NCBI RefSeq assembly: GCF_030929495.1
Contig: NZ_JAVFWN010000016.1
Coordinates: forward strand, 1-64,000
Length of the DNA: 64,000 nucleotides
Direction: 5' to 3'
From: Nocardioides sp. LHD-245
GTDB taxonomy: Bacteria; Actinomycetota; Actinomycetes; Propionibacteriales; Nocardioidaceae
Numbering within the stretch: position 1 is the stretch's first letter; every line of letters begins with the position of its first letter. Below the pieces are notes generated by a model, which searched no databases, was not told where the DNA came from, and worked only from the letters and a program-made list of their open reading frames with translations. This document shows positions 25,131 through 34,676 of the stretch, in pieces. The translations under genes and the position numbers were made by a program.

Positions 25131-26098
25131 CGGGTCACCCCCTCCCGTCTGGTCGCCGGGGCCGGCGGGGCCGCCACCAGACAGCGGACCGCGTGCTCGG
25201 TGCCGACCAGCTCCGGCAGCGCCGTGCCGCAGGCGTCGACCGCGCGGTCGCAGCGCGGGGCGAACGCGCAGCCCGCCCCGGACTCGTACGCCGCGACCGG
25301 GTGACCGGCGATCGCGGGCAGTCGCGGCAACCGGCGCTCGATGTCCGGCCGGGCGGCGAACAGGGCCCGAGTGTACGGGTGCCGCGGATCAGCGGCCAGC
25401 GCGCCGGCCGCGGCGACCTCCTGGACGGTCCCGGCGTACAGCACCGCGATCCGGTCGCACAGCTGCGCGGCGAGGTCGAGGTCGTGGCTGATGAACAGCA
25501 GGCCGGTCCCCCGCTCACGCCGCAGCTCGTCGAGGATCGCGACGACCTCGGCCTGGGTGGTGACGTCGAGGGCCGTGGTCGGCTCGTCGGCCAGCACCAG
25601 CGCCGGGTCCGCGAGGACCACGGAGGCGATCATGATCCGCTGCAGCATCCCGCCGGACAGCTGGTCGGGGTACCGGTCCAGCAGCCGTCGGGGCTCGGCG
25701 AGGCCGACCCGGTCGAGCAGGGCGAGCACCTCGGGCAGCCGCGCCGGCCGAGCCCGGCGCGGCGTCGTCTCCAGCAGGAAGTCGCCGATCCGCTGGCGTG
25801 GGTCGAGGTGGGCGCGGGCGTCCTGGAAGACCATCCCGAGCCGGCGGCGCGCCCCGTCGCGGCCGGTCCGGCTGCGGGAGAGCGGTGCGCCGTCGAACCG
25901 GATCGTGCCGAGCCGGGCGGCGCCGGCGGGAAGCAGACCGGCCACGGCGCGCGCCAGCATGGACTTGCCGGCCCCGGACTCCCCGACCAGGCCCAGCGAC
26001 TCGCCGGACGCCATGGCCAGGGTGATGTCGCGCAGCACGGTCCCCCGTCCGGGCAGGTCGACCACGACGTCGCCGATCTCGAGCAGCGGGCTCGTCAT
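25124..26098 (-). CDS. ABC importer ATPase, OppD/DppD type
   Basis: A 324-residue ATPase with Walker A GESGAGKSM at 39-47, signature LSGGMLQRIMIA, Walker B LVLADEPTTALD and FISHDL. The C-terminus contains the Cys-bearing CAFAPRCDRAVDAC motif, which in DppD/OppD proteins binds a [4Fe-4S] cluster. The gene overlaps both neighbours (7 and 4 bases). Confidence 0.93.
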   Translation of the reverse strand: MTSPLLEIGDVVVDLPGRGTVLRDITLAMASGESLGLVGESGAGKSMLARAVAGLLPAGAARLGTIRFDGAPLSRSRTGRDGARRRLGMVFQDARAHLDPRQRIGDFLLETTPRRARPARLPEVLALLDRVGLAEPRRLLDRYPDQLSGGMLQRIMIASVVLADPALVLADEPTTALDVTTQAEVVAILDELRRERGTGLLFISHDLDLAAQLCDRIAVLYAGTVQEVAAAGALAADPRHPYTRALFAARPDIERRLPRLPAIAGHPVAAYESGAGCAFAPRCDRAVDACGTALPELVGTEHAVRCLVAAPPAPATRREGVTRC

Positions 26099-26970
26099 CG
26101 CTTCTCCTTGCGGGCACGTGCGACCGGGCGGCCCTCGGTGAGCCGGTCACCGAGGAAGGTCAGCGCGACCACGGTCGTCACGATCGCCAGCCCGGCGTAC
26201 ACGGCCTGCTCGGGATGGCCCTGGAGCAGTGCGGAGGTGTCGCTGATGAGGACGCCCCAGTCGGCCGCGGGGGCCTGAACGGCGAGACCGAGGAAGGACA
26301 GCGAGGCGAGGTCGACGAGGGCGAGCGCGAACGCGACGGGCACCTGGGCGAGGACGACGCCGAGGATGTTGGGCAGGATGTGGCGCACGCAGATCCGCAG
26401 TCCGCCCATGCCCTGCAGCTCGAGTGCCTCGACATAAGGCAGGTCCCGCTGCGCCCGGGCCGCGGCACGGGTCGTGCGCGCGACATAGGGCAGGTAGGCG
26501 ACGGCGAGCGCGAGCACCGCAGGCGTGAGCCCGGGCTCGAAGACGGCCACGGCCAGGACCGCGATGAGGATGCCGGGGACGGCGAAGACCACGTCGAGCA
26601 CCCGGGCGAGGGCGGCGTCGACGAGGCCGCCGCGCCAGGCCGCGAGCAGACCGGTCGGCAGGCCCACGGCCAGGCTGAGCGCGACCACCAGGGCCGGCCC
26701 ACCGAGGCTGGTGCGCGCTCCCCACAGCAGCCGGGACAGGATGTCCCGCCCGGTGGCGTCGGTGCCCAGCCAGTGCGCCGGACTCGGTCCGGCGTAGGGG
26801 TGCAGGAGGTCCTGCTGGTCGACGGGATAGGGGGCGAGCCACGGCGCGAGTGCGGCGAGCAGCACCATCGCCGCGACGAGCACCAGGGCGGTCCAGCCCA
26901 CCGGGCCCAGGACGCCGCGCGCGCGGCGCGGTCGCGACCGGCCGGCGGGGAGGGCGAGTGCCAGCGTCAT
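26095..26970 (-). CDS. ABC importer permease, OppC/DppC type
   Basis: A 291-residue membrane protein with about six helices. HWLGTDATGRDILSRLLWGAR is the classic DppC N-terminal signature, and the EAA loop (LELQGMGGLRICVRHILPN) contacts the ATPases. The ATG at 26970 overlaps the stop of the partner permease (ATGA). Confidence 0.93.
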   Translation of the reverse strand: MTLALALPAGRSRPRRARGVLGPVGWTALVLVAAMVLLAALAPWLAPYPVDQQDLLHPYAGPSPAHWLGTDATGRDILSRLLWGARTSLGGPALVVALSLAVGLPTGLLAAWRGGLVDAALARVLDVVFAVPGILIAVLAVAVFEPGLTPAVLALAVAYLPYVARTTRAAARAQRDLPYVEALELQGMGGLRICVRHILPNILGVVLAQVPVAFALALVDLASLSFLGLAVQAPAADWGVLISDTSALLQGHPEQAVYAGLAIVTTVVALTFLGDRLTEGRPVARARKEKR

Positions 26971-27896
26971 GCGGCCCGCCTCCGCTGCCGCGGGTCCAGG
27001 CCGCGGGCGGCCAGGTCGACGAGGGTGTTGGTGAGCACGAAGACCACGACGAGGAGCAGGCTGATCGCCTGCACGGTCGGGAAGTCCTGGCGGTTGACCG
27101 AGCTGACCAGCAACGAGCCCAGGCCCGCGATGCCGAAGGCGTTCTCGACCACGATCGCGCCGGCGAAGAGCGCCGCCACCAGCAGGCCGCCCGCGGTGAT
27201 CACCGGGCCGGCGGCGTTCGGGAGGATGTGGCGCGCCACGACGACCCGCGAGGGCAGGCCCCGGGCCCGGGCGGTGGTGACGTACTCGCGGCCGCTCTCG
27301 GCCCGCACGCTGGCCCGGGTGATCCGGGCGAGCATGGCCGAGGAGACCAGAGCCAGCGAGAGGGCCGGGAGCACGAGGCCGCGGAGCCCGTCGGCGCCGT
27401 AGGCGGGGAACCACCCCAGGCCGACCGCGAAGACCGCGATCAGCAGGGTCGCCGACACGAACGTCGGGATCCCGGCGACGACCGCGACGACGGTCGTGAG
27501 CACCGTGTCGACCCGGCCGGGCCGCAGGCCCATCGGCACGCCGAGAGCGATCCCGATCACGACGAGCAGCAGGCCGGCGAGGCCCACCAGTGCGAGCGTG
27601 GTCGGCGCGGTCGCGCCGAGCCGGGTCGCGACCGACTGGCCGCCGACGAAGGAGGTGCCGAAGTCGCCGTGCGCGACCGATCCGAGCCAGTGCACGTAGC
27701 GGACCAGGAAGGGATCGTCCAGGCGGTACTGGTCCCGGACCGCCGCGCGCACCTCGTCGGTGGGCGTGGTCGAGCCGAAGAGCACCGACTCGGCGTCGCC
27801 CGGCGCGGCGTAGAGGCTCGCGAACACCACGAAGCTGGCCGCGAGGATGCTGACGCACATCGCCCCCACCGTGCGCAGCAGCTCCCGGACGGTCAC
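26967..27896 (-). CDS. ABC importer permease, OppB/DppB type
   Basis: A 309-residue permease with about six helices, the early YRLDDPFLVRYVHWL and GDFGTSF typical of DppB, and an EAA loop ending in ARHILPNA. The GTG at 27896 forms a GTGA overlap with the stop of the binding-protein gene, which fixes the start. Confidence 0.92.
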   Translation of the reverse strand: MTVRELLRTVGAMCVSILAASFVVFASLYAAPGDAESVLFGSTTPTDEVRAAVRDQYRLDDPFLVRYVHWLGSVAHGDFGTSFVGGQSVATRLGATAPTTLALVGLAGLLLVVIGIALGVPMGLRPGRVDTVLTTVVAVVAGIPTFVSATLLIAVFAVGLGWFPAYGADGLRGLVLPALSLALVSSAMLARITRASVRAESGREYVTTARARGLPSRVVVARHILPNAAGPVITAGGLLVAALFAGAIVVENAFGIAGLGSLLVSSVNRQDFPTVQAISLLLVVVFVLTNTLVDLAARGLDPRQRRRAA

Positions 27897-29557
27897 GGTG
27901 CGCCGACCGAGGCCGCCCACGCGGTGCCCATGTACGCGAAGGTCAGCGGGACGCCGGTGACGGCCTCGTCGAGATAGACCGCCGCCCGCGGTGCCACCAG
28001 CGGGATCCAGGGCAGCTCCTCGGACAGGATCGCCTGGGCGGCGATCACCAGCTCGGCCCGGGCGTCGTCGTCCGGCTCGCCGAAGGCCTCGCGGAGCAGC
28101 CGGTCCACCTCGGGGTTGTCGTAGCCGCCGTAGTTCTGGCTGCCGTCCTTGTTGCCGATGAAGCCGTACATGAACGCGGGCTCCTGCACCTGCGTGTAGT
28201 TCATGGTCAGGAAGGCGTCGTAGTCGGCGCGGACCGACGCGTCGGAGAAGAGCGAGTAGTACTGGGCCAGCGGCAGCGCGACGATCTCCATCTCCAGGCC
28301 GAGCTCCTTGGCCGCCTGCTGCACGACGGTCGCGGTCGTCCGGTACATCTCGATCCCGCCGGGATAGGCGAGGGTGAGGCCCGTGCCGCTCACCCCGGCC
28401 TGCTCGACGGCCGCGCGTCCGTCGGTGGCGGCGCCCGTGGCGGCCTTCTCGATCTCGTCGTACGCCGCCCGGTAGCGCTCCTGGGCGTAGCCCCACAGCC
28501 CGGGGCCGGCGACGGCGTACAACGGGTCGGCGGCGCCCGCGAAGGCGGTCCGGACCAGCGCCTCCCGGTCGACCGCCCCGGACAGGGCCCGGCGCACCGC
28601 GGCGTCGGCCAGTGGCCCCTTCTTCAGGTCACTGACGATGATGTCGAGGTTCTGCGGGGTGCTGCCCTCCGCGCCGAGCCACAGCTCGCCGCTCCCGGTC
28701 TCGCGCAGGCTCGGGATCACCTCGGCCGGGATGTTGAACCCACCGTCGACGGCGCCGGTGCGGATCGCGTTGGCCAGCGCCTTCGCCTCGGCCGGGAACT
28801 CGAAGCGCACCTGCTCGGCGAGCGGCTCCCGCTCGCTGTTCCAGTACTGCGGGCTGCGCTCGAGCGTCAGCGGACCGACGCCGTCCCAGGAGTCGAGCAC
28901 GTACGGGCCGGTGCAGAGCACGCCCGTCCCGGGGGTGCCGAGGTCGTCGGGGTGCGCCTCGGCGAAGGCCTTGCTGATCACCGCTCCGCCGAGGGTGTTC
29001 ATGCCCTTGAGGAAGACGGCGTTCGGCTCGGTGAAGGTGACCTCGACCTGGTCGGTGCCGTACGGCTCGATCGCGGCGACGCCCTGGTAGAGGATCGAGT
29101 ACGACGACGCGAGGGCCGGGTCGAGGTTGCGCCGGAGGCTGAACAGGACGTCCTCGCGGGTCATCGGCGAACCGTCGGAGAAGGTCACGTCGGCACGCAG
29201 GGTGAACCGGACGGTGCGCGGATCGACCTGCTCCCAGGCCGACGCCAGGCCGGGACGCGGCTCGTAGCCGGGGCCCGTGTCGAGCAGGCTCTCGCACAGG
29301 TTCGGGATCACGGTGAGCTCGGGATAGTCCGCCACCTTGATCGGGTCGAGGGTGGCGGGGCTGCGGTAGTCGCCGTACCAGGTGAAGGAGTCGACGGGTC
29401 CGGTCGCGGCCGGCGTGGTGGTCGTGTCGGTGTCGAACGTGGCCTCGTGCCCGGAGCTGTCGGAGCCATCGGAGCCGCTGCAGGCGCTGAGCCCGAGGGC
29501 GAGGACGGCGACGAGGGCCAGGGCCGGTCGGAGCGGGGTACGGCGGGGTGTGGGCAT
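27893..29557 (-). CDS. ABC importer substrate-binding lipoprotein (SBP family 5)
   Basis: A 554-residue lipoprotein. The signal peptide ends in the lipobox LSAC with Cys26, followed by a Ser/Asp/Thr-rich linker. The mature part has the family-5 pattern RFTLRADVTFSDGSPMTREDVLFSL. It would capture a peptide-like or other medium-sized ligand outside the membrane and hand it to the permeases. Family-5 proteins also bind opines, nickel chelates and glycosides, so the ligand is open. It follows the CocE-type hydrolase by 29 bases. Confidence 0.92.
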   Translation of the reverse strand: MPTPRRTPLRPALALVAVLALGLSACSGSDGSDSSGHEATFDTDTTTTPAATGPVDSFTWYGDYRSPATLDPIKVADYPELTVIPNLCESLLDTGPGYEPRPGLASAWEQVDPRTVRFTLRADVTFSDGSPMTREDVLFSLRRNLDPALASSYSILYQGVAAIEPYGTDQVEVTFTEPNAVFLKGMNTLGGAVISKAFAEAHPDDLGTPGTGVLCTGPYVLDSWDGVGPLTLERSPQYWNSEREPLAEQVRFEFPAEAKALANAIRTGAVDGGFNIPAEVIPSLRETGSGELWLGAEGSTPQNLDIIVSDLKKGPLADAAVRRALSGAVDREALVRTAFAGAADPLYAVAGPGLWGYAQERYRAAYDEIEKAATGAATDGRAAVEQAGVSGTGLTLAYPGGIEMYRTTATVVQQAAKELGLEMEIVALPLAQYYSLFSDASVRADYDAFLTMNYTQVQEPAFMYGFIGNKDGSQNYGGYDNPEVDRLLREAFGEPDDDARAELVIAAQAILSEELPWIPLVAPRAAVYLDEAVTGVPLTFAYMGTAWAASVGAP

Positions 29558-29586
29558 GACGGTCCCTCTCGGTGGGTGAGGACGGC

Positions 29587-31236
29587 TCAGAGCGCGGTGG
29601 CGACGGTGAGCTGGAGGTGGGTGTGGCCGGCGCCGAGTCGCAGGCGATGACGGATGGGCTGGACGGACACGGCGTCCCAGGGGCTCTCCCCGGTGCCGGG
29701 ATGCGGTGCGTAGAGCGGGAAGTCGCTCGCGCTGACCTGGAGCCGCAGGCGGTGCCCCGGCCGGAACCGGTAACCGGTCTCGCCCAGGTCGACGACGCCG
29801 CCGTCGGTGCCCTCGACCCGGCGCTGGCCGCGCAGGACCAGCCGGGTGGTGCCGTCCGGGGCCACGTCGTGGAGCTTGACGAAGACGTCGGTGCTGGGGC
29901 CCGCGACCTCCAGGTCGACGACCGCGTGCACCGGGCCGGCGAGGTCCAGCGGCTCGGTCTGCGGTGCGCCGGTGAAGGTGAGCACGTCGGGCCGGTCGTG
30001 GACGACGCTCTCGTCCGGGTACTCGATGAGGAAGGTGAAGGAGTCGACGACGGTCGAGGGCACCGGGTCGGCCGGGTCGTGCACCCACTCCGCCTGCTCG
30101 GCCGCGCCCGGTGCGGCGGCGAGAGCGCCGCCGTCGGCCGAGGCGGTCGCCGCGGCGGCGTCGCCCGGGTAGAGCCGCAGCGTCGAGGCCGCGGCCGGCG
30201 GCCACGAGTCCGCGGTGCGGAGGCCGAGGTGGCCCTGCCACCAGGTGGCGCGGTCCACGCCGCCGTCCCGGCCGCGGACGTGCACGTCGAAGAAGTCGAG
30301 GGTGCGGCCCAGGTAGCGCGGCAGCATCGCCTGCAGGACCGCGAGGTCCAGCCCGTGGTTGCGCTCGAGCGGGACCGGCGCGTCGTCGAGGTGGAAGGAG
30401 TAGTGGTCGCAGGCGTCGGCGTCGAGGTAGGCGAGGTCGCGCCAGGCAGGCCGGCTCAGCTGCTCGCGGTAGTCCTGCATCGACAGATCGAGCAGGTTGT
30501 CGAACCAGCCGACCCGGTGCAGAACCGGCACCGGCCGGGCGGCGAAGGGCGGCCGGGCGGCGAGCTCGGGGGTCGCCGAGGCGCCGGAGAGCACGCGGTC
30601 GAGGATCTGCGAGCGGGCCCCGATCGCCGAGAACGCGGTCTCGAAGAGGTCCCGCAGCGGCCGCACGCTCCAGTCGACCTCGTAGTCGTACGCCGCGTTG
30701 TCGACCCAGTGGTGCGCGAAGTAGTTGGCCTGGTAGAGGCTGGTCGCCCGCTGCTGGGGCGCGCCGCCGCCCCACGAGCCGATGGCCATGCCCGTCACCC
30801 GCGGCGCGATCGCCCGCAGTGCCGGGTGCCCGCCGGCGACGCCGGCCCACTGGGTGTAGCCGTGGTAGGAGTCGCCGACCATCCCGACCGTGCCGTCCGA
30901 CCACGACTGGGCGGTCACCCAGGCGATGGTGTCGAAGGTGTCGGCGACCTCGTGCCGGAACGGATAGGTCTCGCCCTCGGAGCGGAACTTGCCCCGCACG
31001 TCCTGGACGACGAGCACGTAGCCGCGGTCGAGGTAGTGCGGCGCGATCTGCTCGATCGCCATCCAGGCGCTGTTCTTGTCGTAGGGCAGCCGGCAGATCA
31101 CGGCCGGGTGCCGGCCGGGCCGATCGGGCAGGTAGACGTCGGTGGCCAGCCGGACGCCGTCGCGGGTGCGCACCAGGTGCTGCTCGGCGACGTCGCTGAG
31201 GGGGGCCGGCTCGATCCGGGTGAAGGGCAGGGACAT
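29587..31236 (-). CDS. CocE/NonD-type hydrolase (peptidase S15 family)
   Basis: A 549-residue hydrolase related to cocaine esterase and glutaryl-7-ACA acylase. The alpha/beta core has the nucleophile motif GDSYHG and, later, a cap and a C-terminal jelly-roll beta domain (about 380-549, with SFTFLIEYP and DLEVAGPSTDVFVKL). No signal peptide is visible, so it acts on an imported ester, amide or X-Pro-like bond. The ATG at 31236 is used; an open frame continues upstream but into the PPOX gene. It lies in the TetR-linked operon. Confidence 0.9.
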   Translation of the reverse strand: MSLPFTRIEPAPLSDVAEQHLVRTRDGVRLATDVYLPDRPGRHPAVICRLPYDKNSAWMAIEQIAPHYLDRGYVLVVQDVRGKFRSEGETYPFRHEVADTFDTIAWVTAQSWSDGTVGMVGDSYHGYTQWAGVAGGHPALRAIAPRVTGMAIGSWGGGAPQQRATSLYQANYFAHHWVDNAAYDYEVDWSVRPLRDLFETAFSAIGARSQILDRVLSGASATPELAARPPFAARPVPVLHRVGWFDNLLDLSMQDYREQLSRPAWRDLAYLDADACDHYSFHLDDAPVPLERNHGLDLAVLQAMLPRYLGRTLDFFDVHVRGRDGGVDRATWWQGHLGLRTADSWPPAAASTLRLYPGDAAAATASADGGALAAAPGAAEQAEWVHDPADPVPSTVVDSFTFLIEYPDESVVHDRPDVLTFTGAPQTEPLDLAGPVHAVVDLEVAGPSTDVFVKLHDVAPDGTTRLVLRGQRRVEGTDGGVVDLGETGYRFRPGHRLRLQVSASDFPLYAPHPGTGESPWDAVSVQPIRHRLRLGAGHTHLQLTVATAL

Positions 31237-31256
31237 GCGGAGTGCTCCGGTTCTGG

Positions 31257-31889
31257 TCAGAGGTTGCGCTGGTAGTCGTCGGCGAGGTCGTCCTCGAGGA
31301 CGGCGGCGGTGAGTCCGTCGATGCCGATGTGGGCGGCGGCGATGACGCCACCGCTGGGGAGGAGATCGGCGAGCTCCTGGCGGCCGCTCTCCCACAGGCC
31401 GCCGCGGAGGTTGGCCTTGCCGCAGTGCAGATAGGCCTCCTCGACCTCGACCACGGTCGCCAGCGACGGGACCCGGCCGCGGGCCTCGAGCATCGGCAGC
31501 AGGTCGGGGTCGTCGCTCGGGTAGGCGCGGCCGTTGACCCGCAGCGTCTCGGCGTACCCGGGGACCAGGAACAGCATCCCGATCGCGGGATCGTGGCAGA
31601 TGTTGGTGAAGGACTGGGCCAGCTGGTTGCCGGGTCGGTCCGGCAGCACCAGAGTGCGCTCGTCGAGGACCCGCACGAAGCCCGGGTCGTCCCCGCGCGG
31701 AGAGCAGTCGGCGAGGCCGTCGGGACCGACCGTCGCCAGGACGCAGTACGGCGAGTGCGCGATCAGGAGCTCGCAGTAGGGATCGAGGCGGTCGAGCACC
31801 TTCGCCTCGATGGCCGGGTCCGGGTGGCCGACCAGCTCCCGGACCCGCGCGAGGTCGACGCGGCGGGGACGCGTTCGTGTCGTCATCAC
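31257..31889 (-). CDS. Pyridoxamine-5'-phosphate-oxidase-fold protein
   Basis: A 210-residue protein of the PPOX flavin-binding superfamily (MSMEG_1061-like). The split-barrel pattern CVLATVGPDGLADCSPRGD is followed by VLPDRPGNQLAQSFTNI and DPAIGMLFLVPG. Such proteins bind FMN or F420 and reduce varied substrates. It overlaps the upstream iron-sulfur reductase by 4 bases, so it could receive electrons or flavin from it, but no substrate is indicated. Confidence 0.88.
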   Translation of the reverse strand: MMTTRTRPRRVDLARVRELVGHPDPAIEAKVLDRLDPYCELLIAHSPYCVLATVGPDGLADCSPRGDDPGFVRVLDERTLVLPDRPGNQLAQSFTNICHDPAIGMLFLVPGYAETLRVNGRAYPSDDPDLLPMLEARGRVPSLATVVEVEEAYLHCGKANLRGGLWESGRQELADLLPSGGVIAAAHIGIDGLTAAVLEDDLADDYQRNL

Positions 31890-32869
31890 AGCTCCAGCTC
31901 CAGACCGGGGGTCAGGGCCCGGGAGACGCAGGCCGCCATCACCCGCGGCGCCGTCCGGTCACCCAGGCCGACGTGGTCGCGGTGGTCCGGGTCGCCGGCC
32001 CGGACGACGACCTCGCAGGTGCCGCAGAGTCCCTCGCGGCAGGAGCCGGCGACGGGCAGGCCGGCGGCGGCGAGCACGTCGAGCAGCGAGCGGTCGGCGT
32101 CGACGTGCAGGTCCAGGCCGCTGCGGGTGCAGCGGACGTCGAAGGGGCGGCCGGGCGCGGTGTCCGCTCCGGGCGCGCGGAACCGCTCCCCGTGGAAGAC
32201 GAGGTCGGCCCGCTGGGCACAGAGCTCCTCGAGCGCGTCCATCATCGACGTCGGGCCACAGCCGTAGACCCGGGCCCGACCGTGCTCGCGCCGGTGGGCG
32301 TCGAGATGGCCGGTCAGGTCGAAGCGCCCCGCGGTGCCCGACGCCCACACGGTGCTCCGGGGCGCACGGGGTCCCGTGGTGGACTCCGCGGCGTCCAGCC
32401 GGGTCAGGCGGTCGACGAACGCCATCGTGGCGCGCTCCCGGCCGACGTACGCGAGGGTCCAGGGGATGCCGTCGGCCTCGGCGCGGCGCACCATCGGCAG
32501 GATCGGGGTGATCCCGATCCCGCCGGCGACGAAGGCGTAGGAGGCCGCGGGCAGCAGGTCGAAGTGGTTGCGCGGCGCGGAGATCCGGAGCCGCCGGCCG
32601 GGCCGGAGGAAGCGGTGGACGTAGTCGGAGCCGCCCCGGCCCCGCGGGCAGTGCCGGACCGCGATCCGGTAGCGCGCGTCGACCGGGTCGCCGCACAGCG
32701 AGTACTGGCGCTCCAGGCCGGGCCGCAGCCGGACCGTGAGGTGGGCGCCTGGGGTCCAGGCGGGCAGCGGCGGACCGTCGGGCAGCGGCGCCAACCCGAC
32801 CGCGACGACGCCGTCGGCCTCCCAGCTCAGCTCGGCGACCACCACCTCCAGCTCCTCCGGTGTGCTCAT
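31886..32869 (-). CDS. Phthalate-dioxygenase-reductase-type [2Fe-2S] oxidoreductase
   Basis: A 327-residue electron-transfer protein: flavin-binding barrel with RQYS at about 54-57, NAD-binding domain (VAGGIGITPILPM, later VYGCGPTSMM) and a C-terminal plant-type [2Fe-2S] domain with Cys277, Cys282, Cys285 and Cys314. This is the VanB/PobB arrangement that feeds Rieske oxygenases. No Rieske oxygenase subunit is encoded in the window, so its electron acceptor is unknown. It overlaps both neighbours by 4 bases. Confidence 0.92.
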   Translation of the reverse strand: MSTPEELEVVVAELSWEADGVVAVGLAPLPDGPPLPAWTPGAHLTVRLRPGLERQYSLCGDPVDARYRIAVRHCPRGRGGSDYVHRFLRPGRRLRISAPRNHFDLLPAASYAFVAGGIGITPILPMVRRAEADGIPWTLAYVGRERATMAFVDRLTRLDAAESTTGPRAPRSTVWASGTAGRFDLTGHLDAHRREHGRARVYGCGPTSMMDALEELCAQRADLVFHGERFRAPGADTAPGRPFDVRCTRSGLDLHVDADRSLLDVLAAAGLPVAGSCREGLCGTCEVVVRAGDPDHRDHVGLGDRTAPRVMAACVSRALTPGLELEL

Positions 32870-34539
32870 GCGTACTCCCGGGCGTGCACCCGGCGGCCGC
32901 CGACGAAGGTCTCGTCGACGGCGACCAGCGAGATCTCGTCGTGGCTGCCGAGGAAGGGGTCGCGATCGAGGACCACCAGGTCGGCGTCGCGTCCCGGCGC
33001 GATGCTGCCAAGGGTGTGCTCCAGGTGGTTGATCCAGCTGGAGCCGGCGGTGTAGGCCGCCAGCGCGTCGACCAGGGTGAGCCGCTGGTGCGGCGTGAGG
33101 GGCGCGCCGTCGGAGCCGCCGGGCGCCATCCGGTTGACGGCGACGTGGATGCCGAGCATCGGGTCGGGCGACGAGACCGGCCAGTCGCTGCCCGCGACCA
33201 GCGTCGCTCCGGCGGCGCGCAGCTGCTGGAAGGGGTACTGCCGCTCGGTCCGCTCGGGGCCGAGGAAGGGCGCGGTGAGGTCGGACATCTGCGGGTCGAT
33301 GTGCGCCCACAGCGGCTGCATGTTCGCGGCGGCCCGCAGCGCGCGGAAGCGCGGGATGTCGTCGGGGTGGATCACCTGGATGTGGGCCAGGTGGTGCCGG
33401 TTGTCGCCCCGGTGACCACCGGAGACCGAGGCGGGACGCGTCGCGCGGGCCCGCTCCACGGCGTCCAGCGCCTCCCGCACGGCGCGGTCGCCGATGGTGT
33501 GGAAGTGCGCCTGGAAGCCGAGGTGGTCGACCGCCCCGACCCCGGCGGCGAGGTCCCGAGGGTCCAGATAGCTCAGGCCACTGCCCGGGGAGGTGCCGTC
33601 GGGCGGCCCGAGATAGGGCGCGAGCATCGCGGCGGTGAAGTTCTCGCACACGCCGTCCTGCATGAACTTCACGCTGGTGGCGCGGAACCGCCCGGCGACC
33701 GCGCCCGCGCGGCGCTCGACGAGCTCGTCGACCTGGTCGACGCCCCGGGTCGGGTCCCACCACTGGGCCCCGACGACCCGGGCGAGCAGGGTCCCGGCCG
33801 CGTCCGCGCGGCGGTAGATGTCGTAGGTGTCGGGATAGTGGAGGTAGGCGCCGACCAGGGCGTCCTGCCAGGAGGTGACGCCGAGCTCCAGCATCCGGCA
33901 CTGCCCGAGCTCGAGGGCCCGATCGTGGTCGGCCGCGGTCGGCGCCGGGGTATGCCGGGCGACCAGGTCGGCGGCGGCCTCGTGCAGCGAGCCGGAGGGC
34001 GTGCCGTCGGGCTCGCGCTCGATCCGCCCGCGCGGTGGGTCGGGTGTGGTGGCGGTGACGCCCGCGCGCCGCAGGGCCTCGGTGTTGACCCAGGCACCGT
34101 GCCGGTCGCGGTTGATGAGGAAGACGGGGCGGTCCGCGCAGATGCGGTCCAGCTGCTGCCGGGTCGGCGTCCCGTCGGCGAAGTGGTCCATGGACCAGCC
34201 TCCGCCGACGATCCACTCCCGCTCGGGATGCGCGGCGACGTACTCGACGATCCGGTCGAGGCACTGTGCCGCGTCCTCGGCGCCGGTGAGATCGCACTGC
34301 TGCAGCTCCAGGCCCGCGAAGACCGGGTGGGCGTGGGCGTCGACGAAGCCCGGCAGCAGCAGCCGGCCGCGCAGGTCGACGATCTCGGTCCGGGGGCCGG
34401 TGAGCTCCCGCGCCGCCTGGTCGCCCACCGCCAGCACCCGCCCGCCCGCGACCGCGACCCCGTCGCTGAAGGAGCGCGCCGCGTCGGCGGTGAAGACCGG
34501 TCCGCCGACGAAGACGGTGTCGGCGTGGAGCTGGGGCAT
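32866..34539 (-). CDS. YtcJ-like amidohydrolase
   Basis: A 557-residue metal-dependent hydrolase of the amidohydrolase superfamily. The N-terminal H-x-H is His69/His71 in VDAHAHP; FQAHFHTIGD and VAGSDWP supply further ligands, and the family's flanking beta-sandwich is complete. YtcJ-like enzymes include N-substituted formamide deformylase. It is the first gene of the long minus-strand operon; the ATG at 34539 lies 55 bases from the putative TetR operator. Removal of an N-acyl group is a reasonable guess. Confidence 0.9.
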   Translation of the reverse strand: MPQLHADTVFVGGPVFTADAARSFSDGVAVAGGRVLAVGDQAARELTGPRTEIVDLRGRLLLPGFVDAHAHPVFAGLELQQCDLTGAEDAAQCLDRIVEYVAAHPEREWIVGGGWSMDHFADGTPTRQQLDRICADRPVFLINRDRHGAWVNTEALRRAGVTATTPDPPRGRIEREPDGTPSGSLHEAAADLVARHTPAPTAADHDRALELGQCRMLELGVTSWQDALVGAYLHYPDTYDIYRRADAAGTLLARVVGAQWWDPTRGVDQVDELVERRAGAVAGRFRATSVKFMQDGVCENFTAAMLAPYLGPPDGTSPGSGLSYLDPRDLAAGVGAVDHLGFQAHFHTIGDRAVREALDAVERARATRPASVSGGHRGDNRHHLAHIQVIHPDDIPRFRALRAAANMQPLWAHIDPQMSDLTAPFLGPERTERQYPFQQLRAAGATLVAGSDWPVSSPDPMLGIHVAVNRMAPGGSDGAPLTPHQRLTLVDALAAYTAGSSWINHLEHTLGSIAPGRDADLVVLDRDPFLGSHDEISLVAVDETFVGGRRVHAREYA

Positions 34540-34593
34540 CGGCGAGTCCTCCTGGGGTGGCTGTGCAGAGGAGTACAGCGCGCACCCGAGGGT

Positions 34594-34626
34594 TAAGTCA
34601 ATACCTTTGACTAAGAGATTGACTTA
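34594..34626. promoter_or_regulatory. Putative TetR operator
   Basis: A perfect 9-base inverted repeat, TAAGTCAAT at 34594-34602 and ATTGACTTA at 34618-34626, has a third TTGACT half site at 34607-34612 between the arms. It is an AT-rich island in GC-rich DNA, placed between the amidohydrolase operon and the divergent TetR gene, so one bound repressor could cover both promoters. Confidence 0.65.
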
Positions 34627-34676
34627 GCGACCTCCCTGCCCGGGGAGCCGGTCGCGGCGGGTGGCATGATGCGGCC

